DNA of 64,000 bases from Megamerina dolium (taxonomy: Eukaryota; Arthropoda; Insecta; Diptera; Megamerinidae). A program made the translations under genes and the position numbers. Where the stretch lies: positions 72,745,128-72,809,127 of the forward strand of contig OY978525.1 of the NCBI GenBank assembly GCA_963854835.1. The letters run 5' to 3'. Each line of letters starts with the position of its first letter. Within the stretch, counting starts at the first letter, position 1. This document shows, one piece after another, positions 1-10,005 of the stretch. The notes under the pieces were generated by a model that was not told the DNA's origin, made no database searches, and worked only from the letters and a program-made list of their open reading frames with translations.

Positions 1-903
1 CATGCACCAGCTCACAAGCAGAATATAGTCGGATGAAAGCATGCCTGATGATTGGAGGCTCAGTGTTCTCTGTCCCGTACATAAAAAAGGAGATCCCACA
101 ATTTGCACTAACTGCCGTGGAATAAGACTCCTGAGCATCGCATACAAGGTGAAAGAAAGATTTAAGGGATTACCTCTTCAATCTTATTATGGAGAAAATA
201 ATACGAGCTGCTGATCTACGACATAATGGCACTATCTTCAACAAAAGTGTCATGCTGTTAGCGTATGCCGACGATATTGACATAATCGGCATAAACACGC
301 GAACAGTCAGTGCAGCATTCTCAGAGTTGGAAAGAGAGTCTCGTCGGATGGGTCTTACGGTGAATGAGGGCAAGACGAAGTATCTAGTGTCAACAAACAA
401 AGAGTCCCGGCGTCTTGGACATCACGTCACTGTTGAAAACTAGGCTTTTGAAGTAGTAAGAGACTTTGTCTATCTTGGAACCAGCATCAACAACTGTAAT
501 GACGTCAGCCTGGAGATCATGCGAAGGATCACTCTTGAAAACAGGTGCCACTTTGGGCTAAGTAAGCAATTGAGAAGTTGAGCCCTCTCTCGAAGAACGA
601 AAACTACTCTCTACAAGTCTTTACATATGGCGCTGAAGCCTAGACAATTTCCACCTCGGATGAGCGAATGCTTGGGGTTTTCGAGAGAAAAGTCTTACGC
701 AAGATCTTTGGACCTATTTGCGTTGGTGGCGAGTACCGAATAAGGTAAAACCATGAGCTGTACGAGCTGTATGCCGATATTGACATAGTAAAGTGCATCA
801 AAATCCAACGGCTGCGCTGGCTAGGTCATGTCGAGCGAATGGAAGAACACTCTCCTGCTAAGAAGGTGTTATATTCGGAACCTGCTGTAGGACGACGCAG
901 AAG
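1..903 (+). mobile_element. LINE reverse-transcriptase fragment (copy A, internally deleted)
   Basis: Remnant of a non-LTR retrotransposon ORF2. Bases 1-150 encode the N-terminal RT motif HQLISR...CPVHKKGDPTICTNCRGI. The frame then jumps by an internal deletion to LAYADDIDIIG, which holds the YADD catalytic box (189-443), followed by VNEGKTKYL and the C-terminal region ending near LYSEPA. Stops and small indels break it after 443. The same family recurs at 3.7-4.5 kb (plus) and at 62.7-64 kb (minus). The clade is not assigned. The copy is cut off at about 903, where Gypsy-like sequence begins. It is a dead copy. Confidence 0.85.
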
Positions 904-1377
904 ATGGGAGCACTATATTCAAATGATGTTCACCATACTGAGGCCAGTAATACAGTGGCATTTCACCAGAACAGAAATGACAAGATGCCACTCGGAATGA
1001 AATATCAAAATCATAATGTAAGTCCCCAAAATAGCCAAAGGAAAGTTCCTACCTCCTCCTTCTGCGACAAAAAGGGGCACACCAGAGATTTCTGTTTTAA
1101 GAGAAAAAACATGGCCTATTTCATAAAGTGTAAAAAATACGGACATGAGTTCAATTTGTCATGCACACCATTTAGCAACAACAGGTCACAAGAAAAAGGT
1201 AATCAAACAGCTTCACCTAGTAAGGGAGGTCAAGAAAGCAAAGGCCTTAATCGCGGAAATTTGGAGACCAAATGTTTTTTCTGTAAGAAGCGGGGACTCA
1301 GGATCGCCGACTGTTATAAACGCAAAAAATTGGAAAAAACCTATGGAAACTATGGGGGGCCCAGATGCGACCAATAA
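904..1377 (+). CDS. Gypsy-like gag fragment with zinc knuckles
   Basis: Open segment encoding the C-terminal nucleocapsid part of a retrotransposon Gag. It contains Cys/His knuckle-like motifs (CDKKGHTRDFC, CKKYGHEFNLSC, CFFCKKRGLRIADC) in a basic, Gln/Asn-rich context, which would bind the element's RNA in virus-like particles. The first methionine lies at the join with the upstream LINE, so the N-terminal capsid part is missing. It is followed in the same orientation by a protease and reverse transcriptase. Several knuckle residues deviate from CCHC, consistent with decay. Confidence 0.6.
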   Translation: MGALYSNDVHHTEASNTVAFHQNRNDKMPLGMKYQNHNVSPQNSQRKVPTSSFCDKKGHTRDFCFKRKNMAYFIKCKKYGHEFNLSCTPFSNNRSQEKGNQTASPSKGGQESKGLNRGNLETKCFFCKKRGLRIADCYKRKKLEKTYGNYGGPRCDQ

Positions 1378-1498
1378 ACCGGGAGCCCCAAAATTTTGCT
1401 AAAAGTAGGCCAGTTGAAATGGAAGGTGTCAGTCATGGAAGGTGTCAGTCATGCGTTCTTAGAGATTGTTGACACACCCTCCAAGTTAGATAGCAAGA

Positions 1499-1926
1499 TT
1501 GCGGATGGTAGTCAAGCGTCCAGGGGGATTGTTGAACAGTAATAACAAACATGGCTACTGTTTGGGAGTCTCTGATGAAGATGATGTGTTCATTGAGTTT
1601 CCGTGTGAGAAAGCAAAAAATGCAGAACTCATTTTACTTGTAGACTCTGGGGCAGATACCAGTTTAATAAAGTCATCAGTAATTAATTAATCTGTTAGCA
1701 AGAACCGAAATTTAAGGAAAAATCTTAGTGGTGCATTCGGAAGATTCGTCACCACATTAGGGTCAATAGCAGTCCAACACGATAGGACTAAAGATTTGAT
1801 TTTAGAACCACACTTAATCTCTGAAGAGAGAGGAATACCTGCTGATGGTATCCTAGTTAGAGACAATTTATTGAATGGATCGATTATCAATACCATGAAA
1901 AAGAAGCTGATTTTCTTCGGTGAATG
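1499..1926 (+). pseudogene. Gypsy-like aspartic protease region
   Basis: The segment encodes LLVDSGADTSLIKSSVIN, the D-S-G active-site loop of a retroviral-type aspartic protease, which would cleave Gag-Pol. A TAA stop at about 1688 interrupts the frame. The same frame continues to about 1926 (SEERGIPADGILVRDN...), matching the second half of such proteases. It lies between the nucleocapsid and RT segments, the normal Ty3/Gypsy order. Inactive. Confidence 0.6.
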
Positions 1927-2329
1927 AAAACAACCTTTGATGACTTTACCTCTCAAACCGTTGAACGAGGGTAATAAAATACTACACACCAGTGAGGTTG
2001 TAGTACCTGGGAGAACTATGAAGGTAGTCCCCGTTAAAATAAATACAAATTTCGAAACAATTGTAGTAGAGAACAGGAAGTATCTCCTGGAATATATTTA
2101 GGTGAGACATTGGGTAATGTGACGGACAACACATTTTATGTCCCAATTCTCAATACGAATACAGATTCATATATTATAAATTCGTGTTCATTTAGAACAC
2201 GAAGAATACGACCTAGCTCATAAAATAAATAACATTAAGGAAACTGATAGCTAAAAAAGGGTTACCAAAATATTAGAAACAATTAAGCTAGACGAAAACT
2301 TAAACATTGAGGAAAAGAGATCCATAGAT

Positions 2330-3219
2330 GGAATACTTGAGTCATTCCACGAGTTATTTTTCTTGGAAGGCGACAAACTGTCTCATACCACAGGTATAAT
2401 ACACACAATACCAATAAAAGCAGACCAGGCGCCAATCAACCAAAGACAGTACAGGCTACCTGAAGCGCATAAGGAAGAAATTAATAAGCAAGTTAACAAA
2501 ATGTTGGAAGACGACATAATTATTCCCAGCTCATCGCCCTGGAATTGTCCCATAATTTTGGTGCCAAAGAAAGCGGGACAAGATGGTAAAAGAAAATGGA
2601 GGCTAGTAGTAGATTTCTGGAAATTAAATGACGCCACCATTAAACAAGTTTTTCCCATTCCCCGCATCGATGAAATATTAGATCAGTTAGGTCATTGTAG
2701 ATATTTCACTACACTTGATTTGGATAGTGGGTATCATCATGTGTTATTGAAAGAATCAAACAGAGAAAAAGCAGCTTTTAGTACAGGTGTTGGGCACTAT
2801 GAATTTAACAGAATGCCTTTCGGCTTAACAAGAGCCCCTTCCACGTTCCAAGATGTAATGAACCATGTACTAACAGGACAGGTATAGATTGTTTTGTGTG
2901 TTTGGATGACACCGTCGTCTATGGTCGGAACTTGGCACAACATGTATTGCGTTTACGAAGTGTATTTGGCCTTTTACGTAAACATAAATTGAAGTTAAAT
3001 AGAGAAAAGTGCCAGCTTCTACGAAAAGAGATAATTTACCTAGTCCATAAATGCACTGAGGAAAGAGCGTTACCAGATCCTGGTAAGGTGGAATGTGTTA
3101 AAAATATTCCTGTGCCAAAAAATAAGAAAGATGTTCAGGCATTTTTATGTTTAGTAAATTATTACCGAAAATTTGTCGTGAATATGGCTAGTATGGCACT
3201 TTTTGCTGCAGAACCTTAA
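2330..3219 (+). pseudogene. Ty3/Gypsy reverse transcriptase, frameshifted
   Basis: RT domain of a Ty3/Gypsy element. Recognisable blocks are the primer-grip-side start (QRQYRLPEAHKEEI), ILVPKKAG, VVDFWKLN (family norm VDFRKLN), LDLDSGYHHV, FNRMPFGL and, after a 1-nt frameshift at about 2885, CLDDTVVYG. The last is the catalytic box with Cys in place of the usual Tyr. The next block, FLCLVNYYRKFV, leads into the connection domain and the frame ends at 3219. RNase H and integrase are absent. Truncated and non-functional. Confidence 0.85.
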
Positions 3220-3235
3220 AGATTTATTGACGAAA

Positions 3236-3718
3236 TTTAACATTCTGAAAGGTTTTTTGAAAATTCCCATTTTTTTATAAGTTATAAAAAATACTCTTTT
3301 ATACAAACTTTTTTTTAAATTTCTATTTCTCAGTTAATATTTTATGAAAAATAATGAAATTTTGATCATAGAACTAAATTTTAATAACAATTAAGACGAC
3401 AAACATAAATATTTTTTTAATTTGTTTTTTTTTTTTATAAACAAATAGAAATTTATCCGACAACTCATATGGCCAGAAACAATTTTTTTTTCACAATTTT
3501 ATCCTGCAGAATCTGCTCAAATAATTTCAGAAAAATAATTTTAGTACATTTCATAAAAACCAATTGTACGAATGTTTAAGTGCAAGCATACTAATATATT
3601 CATGGGTTTGATTACTTAAAACTGTTTGTTGTAATTGCAGATCACTTTGCATACGAGTTGCCAATTTCTCGGAACGCACAAAGTACACTTCGTGCCGTGA
3701 AGGGACTACCTCTACGCA
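3236..3718. other. AT-rich interval without recognisable gene
   Basis: Mostly A/T homopolymer-rich sequence after the truncated Gypsy element. I see no coding region. Weak RT-like words appear only near the right edge, where the next LINE copy starts. Confidence 0.5.
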
Positions 3719-4534
3719 ACAATGTCTGAGTTTGGTATTCATGCAAACCTCATTCGACTTTGTAGAATGACACTGCATAACTCCCGTGTGCAGTAAAAAT
3801 TGGAAATGACCTCTCCACACCGTTTAATACCGACCGTTGCAGACGAGGTGATTCGTTATCGTGGGACTTCTTCAATCTTATTATGGAGAAGATAATACGA
3901 GCTGCTGATCTACGACATAATGACACTATCTTCAACAAAAGTGTCATGCTGTTAGCGTATGCCGACGATATTGACATAATCGGATTGAACACGCAAACAG
4001 TCAGTGGAGCATTCTCAAAGTTGGAAAGAAAGTCGCGTCGGATGGGTCTTACGGTGAATGAGGGCGACTTTACAAGTCGCTCATGATGCCTGTCCTAACA
4101 TATGGCGCAGAAGCCTGAACAATTTCCACTTCGGATGATCGAATGCTCGGTTCTTTCGAGAGTCTTACGCAAGATCTTTGGACCTATTTGCGTTGGTGGC
4201 GAGTACCGAAAAAGGTACAATCATTAGCTGTACTAGCTGTATGCCGATATTGACATAGTAAAGCTTATCATAATCCAGCGGCTGCGCTGGCTAGGTCATG
4301 TCGAGCGAATGGAAGAACACGCTCCAGCTAAGAAGGTGTTATATTCGGAACCCGCTGGAGAACGACGCAGGAGAGGAAGACTTAACATCCGGTGGAAAGA
4401 CCAAGTACTGGAGAACCTGACGGCGCTTGGAATTTCTAACTGGCGCCAGCTAGTGAAGAACAGAGATGGCTGGCGAAGCATGTTATTATCGGCCTAAATC
4501 GATATTCGGTTGTTATGGCCACATAAGTAAGTAA
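3719..4534 (+). mobile_element. LINE reverse-transcriptase fragment (copy B, internally deleted)
   Basis: Same family as copy A. It reads MSEFGIHANLIRLCRMTLHNS, loses frame, resumes with MEKIIRAADLRHND and LAYADDIDIIG, then jumps at about 4063 from LTVNEG to LYKSLMMPVLTYGAEA, so the intervening part of ORF2 is deleted. The C-terminus is well preserved (RLRWLGHVERMEEHAPAKKV, then ISNWRQLVKNRDGWRSMLLSA, stop at 4497). The 3' UTR ends in a short variant of the (GAA)n tail seen on the 62.7 kb copy. The YADD box survives but the element is dead. Confidence 0.85.
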
Positions 4535-5039
4535 TAGCCTAGACACACGGCGCACTTAATCCGAATAAAATATTTACCTGACAGACGGCAGTATTGCGGA
4601 TTAACTAAACGGCTGATTGGTGTTTTATTAGGTCTGCACACTTACATTACTATCACTATCAATTTCTGTCATCTGTCACTCTCTATATGAGAAAATCTAC
4701 AAGAAGTACGTGAACTGAAAACTATAAGAAACTTGTAAATTGACATTCACAATTCGTAATTGACAGCTGGATTTATTTGTTTGTCAACGCTTTTCATGTT
4801 GAAAACTGAAACAATTGTTCAAAGGTTTTTGTTAGCGAACATTCCTAATATTTTGTAAAATGGATCGAGAAAAATTCACAATAGAAAATTTTCAGCAATG
4901 TTGCCAGCGCAAATTGACATAATCCTCTTTTATTTTGAGAATTAACTCATAGAATTAACGCGGATTAGCTGCAGCTAATGCCTGAGTTAATTCGAATTAA
5001 CTCGGTAATCCGGAATTAGGCTGCCGTCTGTCTAGGCTA
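4535..5039. mobile_element. TIR-bearing non-autonomous DNA transposon (MITE)
   Basis: Imperfect 17-bp terminal inverted repeats: left tagcctagacacacggc, right (reverse complement) tagcctagacagacggc, one mismatch. The outer TA on each side is consistent with a TA target duplication. The TIR core recurs internally near 4601 (cagacggcag). Length is about 505 bp. Near the right end an ATG at about 4860 opens MDREKFTIENFQQ, which may be a leftover transposase start. Superfamily not assigned. Confidence 0.65.
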
Positions 5040-5044
5040 TAAGT

Positions 5045-5109
<65 letters not shown>

Positions 5110-5126
5110 CTCATTCACCGTAAGAC

Positions 5127-5210
<84 letters not shown>
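5040..5210. repeat. (TA)n microsatellite with an embedded LINE 20-mer
   Basis: Long TA dinucleotide array interrupted at about 5107-5127 by a non-repetitive segment that is the reverse complement of the VNEG region of the LINE copies nearby, and by a few TAC units. Confidence 0.9.
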
Positions 5211-5212
<2 letters not shown>

Positions 5213-5495
5213 TTCAATCCCCGGCTGATGCATAATAAATTCAATATCGATAAGTTTTCTTTCGAATGGTACCCACCTTTTGGCAAGCAATTGGCAATTC
5301 TTCCGACAGTAACAACTTGCCATAAAAAAGCTTCTAAAAGAACTCTGTGACAAAGCTCAGAAAAAGTGATGTCACAAGTGTTCTGCCGTTCGGAACCGGC
5401 TAAAATGAGTAGGTCCCTTCTAATACTGTCCAATTTTAAGACGCACAACAGTAATTGAAGAGAAGCTCGGCCAGTGAGCGTTTTGGGGCTTTAAG

Positions 5496-5499
<4 letters not shown>
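5211..5499 (+). mobile_element. tRNA-derived SINE, 5'-truncated, (TA)n tail
   Basis: Begins at ggttcaatccccggc, which matches a Pol III B box. It continues through a tRNA-unrelated body shared with the complete copy at 22053-22342 (gatgcataa..., ttctttcgaa, ggtaccca, ttctgccgttcgg) and ends in ctttaagtgcc, directly followed by (TA)n. The A-box portion is missing and replaced by (TA)n. It has about 60 bp not present in the other copy. Confidence 0.75.

Positions 5500-5573
<74 letters not shown>
5500..5573. repeat. (TA)n tail of the SINE
   Basis: Uninterrupted TA array starting exactly at the 3' end of the SINE. Confidence 0.9.
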
Positions 5574-5575
<2 letters not shown>

Positions 5576-5749
5576 TATAATAGGATTGTACGTGTTTTGT
5601 ATCTCTCCTTTAATAGAGTTAAATAAATAATTGATTTCTGTTTAAAAAATCAAGTATATTGCGAAAAGACGCTAAGTAAAATCAAGCAGTTATATCTGTG
5701 TTTTTATTGCTTATACAGATAAGAAGAAAGAAAAATAAAATCAAAGAAA

Positions 5750-6285
5750 AAATAATAATAATAATATAGTTTGCAAAAATATTTTGTTTGTAATATGATT
5801 GTTCGGCGCTCTCCTCTCCGGCAAAGGCAATCGCCTGTTAATGCGTAAATCATAATTTGCAATCACCCTCGCAAAACCCCCGATAAGTGCATTATCAAAA
5901 AAATCAGTTGATACACACTGCACAAGCGAAAGTAACAGTGCAAATCTCTTGCCTGCACATATTCCTCACTCTAACACTACATCAAAATTTGCAACAACAA
6001 TAAATACAGAAAAAAAAAAATAGTTTGTTCTCTCGTGATATACTATCTCCCTCTATACCGTGGAGTGCACAATGCGCTTCTCCTGCTGTAACACCAACAG
6101 CTACAACATCAAAGCAAACAAATAACGGCCTTTCTACTGAAGTGCATGACCCAGTAGTTAAGGCAACTAGTGCGATGCTTAATAAAGAACCAGTTGCTGT
6201 TCAAACTGGAATTGATCGCTACATTACTGTAGTAAAGCGAAAAAGAAGTCCACAAAATTCAAAACAAATGAATTCAATGAAACAA
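5750..6285 (+). mobile_element. Jockey-type LINE, 5' UTR and ORF1 N-terminal fragment
   Basis: Homologous to the 5' end of the element at 44-48.5 kb. It reads MIVRRSPLRQRQSPVN from an ATG at about 5798, a stop, then (6025 onward) the ORF1 segment IPWSAQCASPAVTPTATTSK through KRKRSPQNSKQMNS. Homology stops at about 6285, so it is a 3'-truncated piece. ORF1 of this group encodes an RNA-binding Gag-like protein; the zinc-knuckle part is not included here. Confidence 0.8.
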
Positions 6286-6660
6286 TGGCCACCTTTTCAC
6301 TCAAAGCCAAAAATGGTTTTAGATACACTGGAAACAGTTGAGAAAGCGCATTTTCATACGTAAACCAACCGCAGCTTCACACAATCAATTTGAGTTGGCA
6401 TGTCACATATATAAATACTTTCATATGTATGAATCCGACGATGAAGATTCAATATTGAAATTATATAGGATAATTCCAAATTATATTTATACAAAAATAT
6501 GCGAAATTCAGCATATGTAATACTTTGGTTACTTTTTGATCAGAAATTAATGAATATCAAAATTTTATTAAAAATATGTAGGCAATAAGGATTAATTAGA
6601 TTATCATGGAACATGATTTTTTATTAAAATTTAATTTGTTTACAATAATTCATTATTATC
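6286..6660. other. AT-rich interval, no gene recognised
   Basis: Contains only short open frames without recognisable motifs. Nothing else noted. Confidence 0.4.
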
Positions 6661-7262
6661 AAAATGTTTAGCTATCAGGTGAATTTGAATAAGAAAGCAT
6701 TCCTTATTTGTCTACTACAAACAATCTACTCGATCATCTGTTCGATTTTAATTGCTCTCATTTTTTCGTTTTCTATATATTTTACTACGTCAAATATATA
6801 TGTACACATGCGAAGCAGAATTGTCTTTTTTTCATTGATAAATACGCGAGATCGGCAACGCAGAAATCATGCGATTGAATATTTGTATTTTTCAAGATTT
6901 TGTCATTTTGCGCTTGCTCAGCAGCCAGCACATCAAATTGTTCGTCTTTCATCGATTTCACTCGCATTGGTTTACACACTCATGCAAGTTCTTCAAAATC
7001 TTGAAGAATAGTAAAAATTCAATCGCATGATTGCTGCGTTGCCGATTTCGCGTATTTATCAATGAAAAATAGACAATTCTGCTTCGCATGTGCACATACG
7101 ATATATATTTGACGTAGTAAAATATATAAAAAAATATATAAAAATATATAGAAAACGAAAAAATGAGAGCAATTAAAATCGAACAGATGATCGAGTTGAT
7201 TGTTTGTAGTAGACAAATAAGGGATGCTTTCTTATTCAAATTCACCTGATGCTAAACATTTG
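6661..7262. mobile_element. Fold-back element with about 240-bp inverted arms
   Basis: The left arm (about 6661-6902) and right arm (about 6993-7262) are near-perfect reverse complements: aaaatgtttagc...caggtgaatttg at the left is mirrored by caaattcacctg...gctaaacattt at the right. A spacer of about 90 bp separates them, and the right arm has extra ATATAAAA units. All open frames here are artefacts of the inverted repeat. It resembles a fold-back or long-TIR MITE. No target duplication was established. Confidence 0.7.
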
Positions 7263-7438
7263 CTGTTAAAACGCTGTCTATTAACAGTGGGATATCTCAT
7301 TGTAAAGTTCCTTTACTTCTGAAATTGAAAGACAGTAGTAATAACATGAAACTATGTTATTATTAAAATTAAATATTAAAACTTGTTGTTAAGTGCCTGT
7401 AAAGGGATTTTTACTAATTATTAATAAGGCTGCTGCCA
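7263..7438. other. Unassigned spacer
   Basis: Short AT-rich stretch between the fold-back element and the BEL remnant; no feature seen. Confidence 0.4.
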
Positions 7439-8000
7439 TCAGCATTGTTTCGTACTCGTAGATTCGGGACGCAAAACATGTAGATGTGGCGAAAAGTATT
7501 TCAATTGTTTTAAATCCGCTTCTTTTACGCATTTCATATGTCCTAGTTGTATATACTCATTAAGAAAGTCTGTATGCTCTTTTCCTAATAGGATCTTTAT
7601 CCAATCTGCGTTCCAATGCCAAAAATCGCCGCTCCACAATCTGATATGAATCGACCAACTCATTGACATTACTTTTAAATGGCACTTTAACTATAAATCT
7701 ACTGCCAATATCCCTTTTTATATTTTCGATAAATATTCGTTCACACTCTTCTTCTTCCTCTGACCAAAATGTCTTTCTTATATCTATTTGTTCAATTTCC
7801 CAAAATCGTTCAACCAGATTATCAAGTTGATTATGATCTACTACACATTTGGGATCCACAAGTAAACTTTGGCTATTGTCATCAGGTGCACCGATGTACT
7901 TGGCTGCTCCTGATGACACCCAACCAAATAATGTTTTCTGTAGTCGAGAAAGACTATTGCCTAAATGAATACGGCCAATTGACAATAAATCTAAGAACAA
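7439..8000 (-). pseudogene. BEL/Pao pol, N-terminal region (copy A)
   Basis: Reads LSIGRIHLGNSLSRLQKTLFGWVSSG, then LVERFWEIEQI and the FIVKVPFK... SYQIVERRFLALERRL region that precedes RT in BEL/Pao Pol. It continues in another frame to EYIQLGHMKCV and LHVLRPEST. The RT catalytic region itself is not present. Same orientation as, and directly 3' of, the gag/protease segment at 8230-8877. Frameshifts make it inactive. Confidence 0.85.
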
Positions 8001-8229
8001 TTCAGCAGTTTATCAACTCGCGATGGAAGATTAAAAGCTCAATATTGTTGGGTATATTCCAGTTGGTAATATCTACGAATAGCTCTGGTTTCACACCTTT
8101 GGCAGAAAGTAGAATTCTAATGTCACCTCGAAATTATTTACTCGCGATTTGATCGTTGCCTGTACCATTGTTCTTTATAGTTGTACTTACATCGCCAATT
8201 CCAATTGAACCTAGTGAGCATGATGATCT

Positions 8230-8877
8230 TCAGAATCGTAACTTTTGTGCCAGTTGTTCACTCATCAAATTAATCTGTGAGGCCGAATCAAGAATAACGC
8301 GTGCAGTATAATACTGCCCCAAAACATCCTTCACTAACACCACCGCAGTCTCCAAGAACACTTCTCGAATTTCAATAGGATCGAATAGAGCAGTATGTAG
8401 TGCTGCCGGCGTTGCTGTCAATGATTCATCAGCGTTTTCTCTTAATCGTCCAATAGGTAACATGTTGTTCGGCTGAGAAGATAAACTTTCATTATAATCA
8501 GTTCTATCAAAATTGTGCTTATGTAATAGATTATGATGTGACAAGTTACATATACCGCACTTTATATTAGAGCACCCTGTAGACAAATGACCCTTCTTCA
8601 AACATACGAAACATAGCTTTAACTTGCGTACAATGTTATAGCTTTCACGTTGCGACAACCTTCCAAAGTCTGGACAATTTGCCACCGAATGACCACACTT
8701 TTTGCACATATCGCATGCTGATTTTACAATTGCAAGCGACGTACGAGTGCTTCTTCTTGAATTAGAATATGCAGTTACATTTTTGCCGCTACATTGTGCC
8801 GTTATTGACTGACCATTTACGTTGTTTGACTTTGATTCTCTTGCTTCTAAATTCTGACACCGTCTGGATAATACCAC
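8230..8877 (-). pseudogene. BEL/Pao Gag zinc region and protease start (copy A)
   Basis: Encodes the nucleocapsid-like array CKKCGHSVANCPDF, CFVCLKKGHLSTGC and CGICNLSHHNLLH, typical of BEL/Pao Gag, followed by the aspartic-protease start VILDSASQINLMSEQLAQKL (D-S-A active-site loop). It lies between the capsid-like segment (8890-9204) and the pol start (8000), in the correct BEL order on the minus strand. Open over about 215 codons, but the flanking frames are shifted. Confidence 0.85.
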
Positions 8878-8889
8878 TGCACACTCTTC

Positions 8890-9204
8890 CTAGGAAGAGA
8901 GACGTGAATAATCCAGTGATTCTTCCCATTTCACCTGCGATTCTATATCCAACTTCTCCAGTACCAAGAAGGTTATAATCGCGTTTGCAATATTTTCATA
9001 ACTACCCAAAGACAACATTGTACTCAAGTGTGCATTTACCGAGTCAATAATGTTCCGCAAATGAACTGACGATGGGATTGCAGTCTTGGGTAATTCAAAC
9101 AATCCGGAAACATATTCTTGAAACATTAGTCTTTTTGTCAAATTTCTCTTTGAATCGATGTAACGCTTTTAAATAGTTCTCGTCTGTTACATCAAATTCA
9201 TCAT
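8890..9204 (-). pseudogene. BEL/Pao Gag capsid-like fragment (copy A)
   Basis: Encodes DVTDENYLKALHRFKEKFDKK, then by frameshift FQEYVSGLFELPK and the helical capsid-like segment LVLEKLDIESQVKWEESLDY. These match the matrix/capsid region of BEL Gag, as also seen at 10286-11137. It is cut off on its 5' side exactly at the primer-binding site of the neighbouring plus-strand element. Confidence 0.75.
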
Positions 9205-9222
9205 TGGCGCCCAACGTGGGGC
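9205..9222 (+). other. Primer-binding site complementary to the tRNA-Lys 3' end
   Basis: tggcgcccaacgtggggc matches the usual 18-nt LTR-retrotransposon PBS complementary to the 3' end of insect tRNA-Lys (CUU), including the CCA. It would prime minus-strand synthesis of the plus-oriented element (gag at 10006). No LTR precedes it; the upstream base belongs to an antisense gag remnant. Confidence 0.65.
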
Positions 9223-10005
9223 TCGTGTCCTTAAATAAATAATTTAAAATATTGCAATATCGTTTGCGTAAAAATATAAAACTTAAAGTAAAGGTTGCAC
9301 GTGTCGTGGTGGTCAACATTGGACTTTTCAACATTTCCGCTATTCGAACCATTGGAATTATTCGCCGTTGGACATTCAACGAATTAATTCCTGATTTGGA
9401 AAAGTTGCAAAGGCTAGTTGTAATATAATCGTTATTTGAAAGTCCACAAAACGGTATTTTTTGGAAAACGATTTTCTGCTATTGTCGCTGCCATTTTTTT
9501 TCGTCATCGCTGCGCTGCTTTGCTGTCGCTTCAAATATTATCAGCTAAAGCTACTTTGCTACGTCGCTGCGTCAGTGCAGTTGTGCCACTGCTAGTTGCT
9601 CTATTTTCACATTTCATTGCTACGCTAAAAACTTTAGCAGCTATCACTACGCTCCGCTACGCTAAAAACATTAGCAGCTGTGGCTACCTCGCTACATCGT
9701 CTTCGCTGTTGCGCTGCTCATCTCGCTGCGCTAATCATCATAAACCAATAAACATTTTTTTATTTTGCTTTGTCATTGCGCTCGTTCGTCGCATAGCTAC
9801 CACGTACTTTGGTTGCACATGGTTATTGCGGTACTTTTACCCAACGTTACGTATTTGCTTTTGCCGCTGATGCATAACGCTTTCATCAAATACGGCATTT
9901 TTTCTTAAAACCCGTTGGTGGTTACGTTGTACTTATACTTATAAAGTTATTTATCGAATATACACTTTAACCAAATTGATACTCATCTTTTTTTTTTGGT
10001 TCGCA
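9223..10005 (+). other. Probable BEL 5' leader, non-coding
   Basis: A 783-bp stretch between the PBS and the gag start. It contains an imperfect tandem repeat (units beginning gctacgctaaaaac at about 9627 and 9657) and a GC-richer, CGCTGC-rich patch at 9470-9740. A long open frame through it (9436-9870) has repetitive, low-complexity composition and no recognisable domain, so I do not call it a gene. Confidence 0.45.

Noticed and set aside
5040..5573. Regular spacing of unique and repeat blocks suggesting a CRISPR-like array
   Set aside because: The repeats are TA microsatellites and SINE/LINE pieces; the DNA is eukaryotic and there are no spacers of even length.
6664..7245. Similar open frames on both strands reading NLNKKAFLICLLQTI and NLNKKASLICLLQTI
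   Set aside because: They are mirror images created by the fold-back element's inverted arms, not two related genes.
9436..9870. A 144-codon open frame rich in Ala, Leu and Cys
   Set aside because: It lies in the leader between a PBS and a BEL gag, is built from degenerate tandem sequence and has no recognisable domain.
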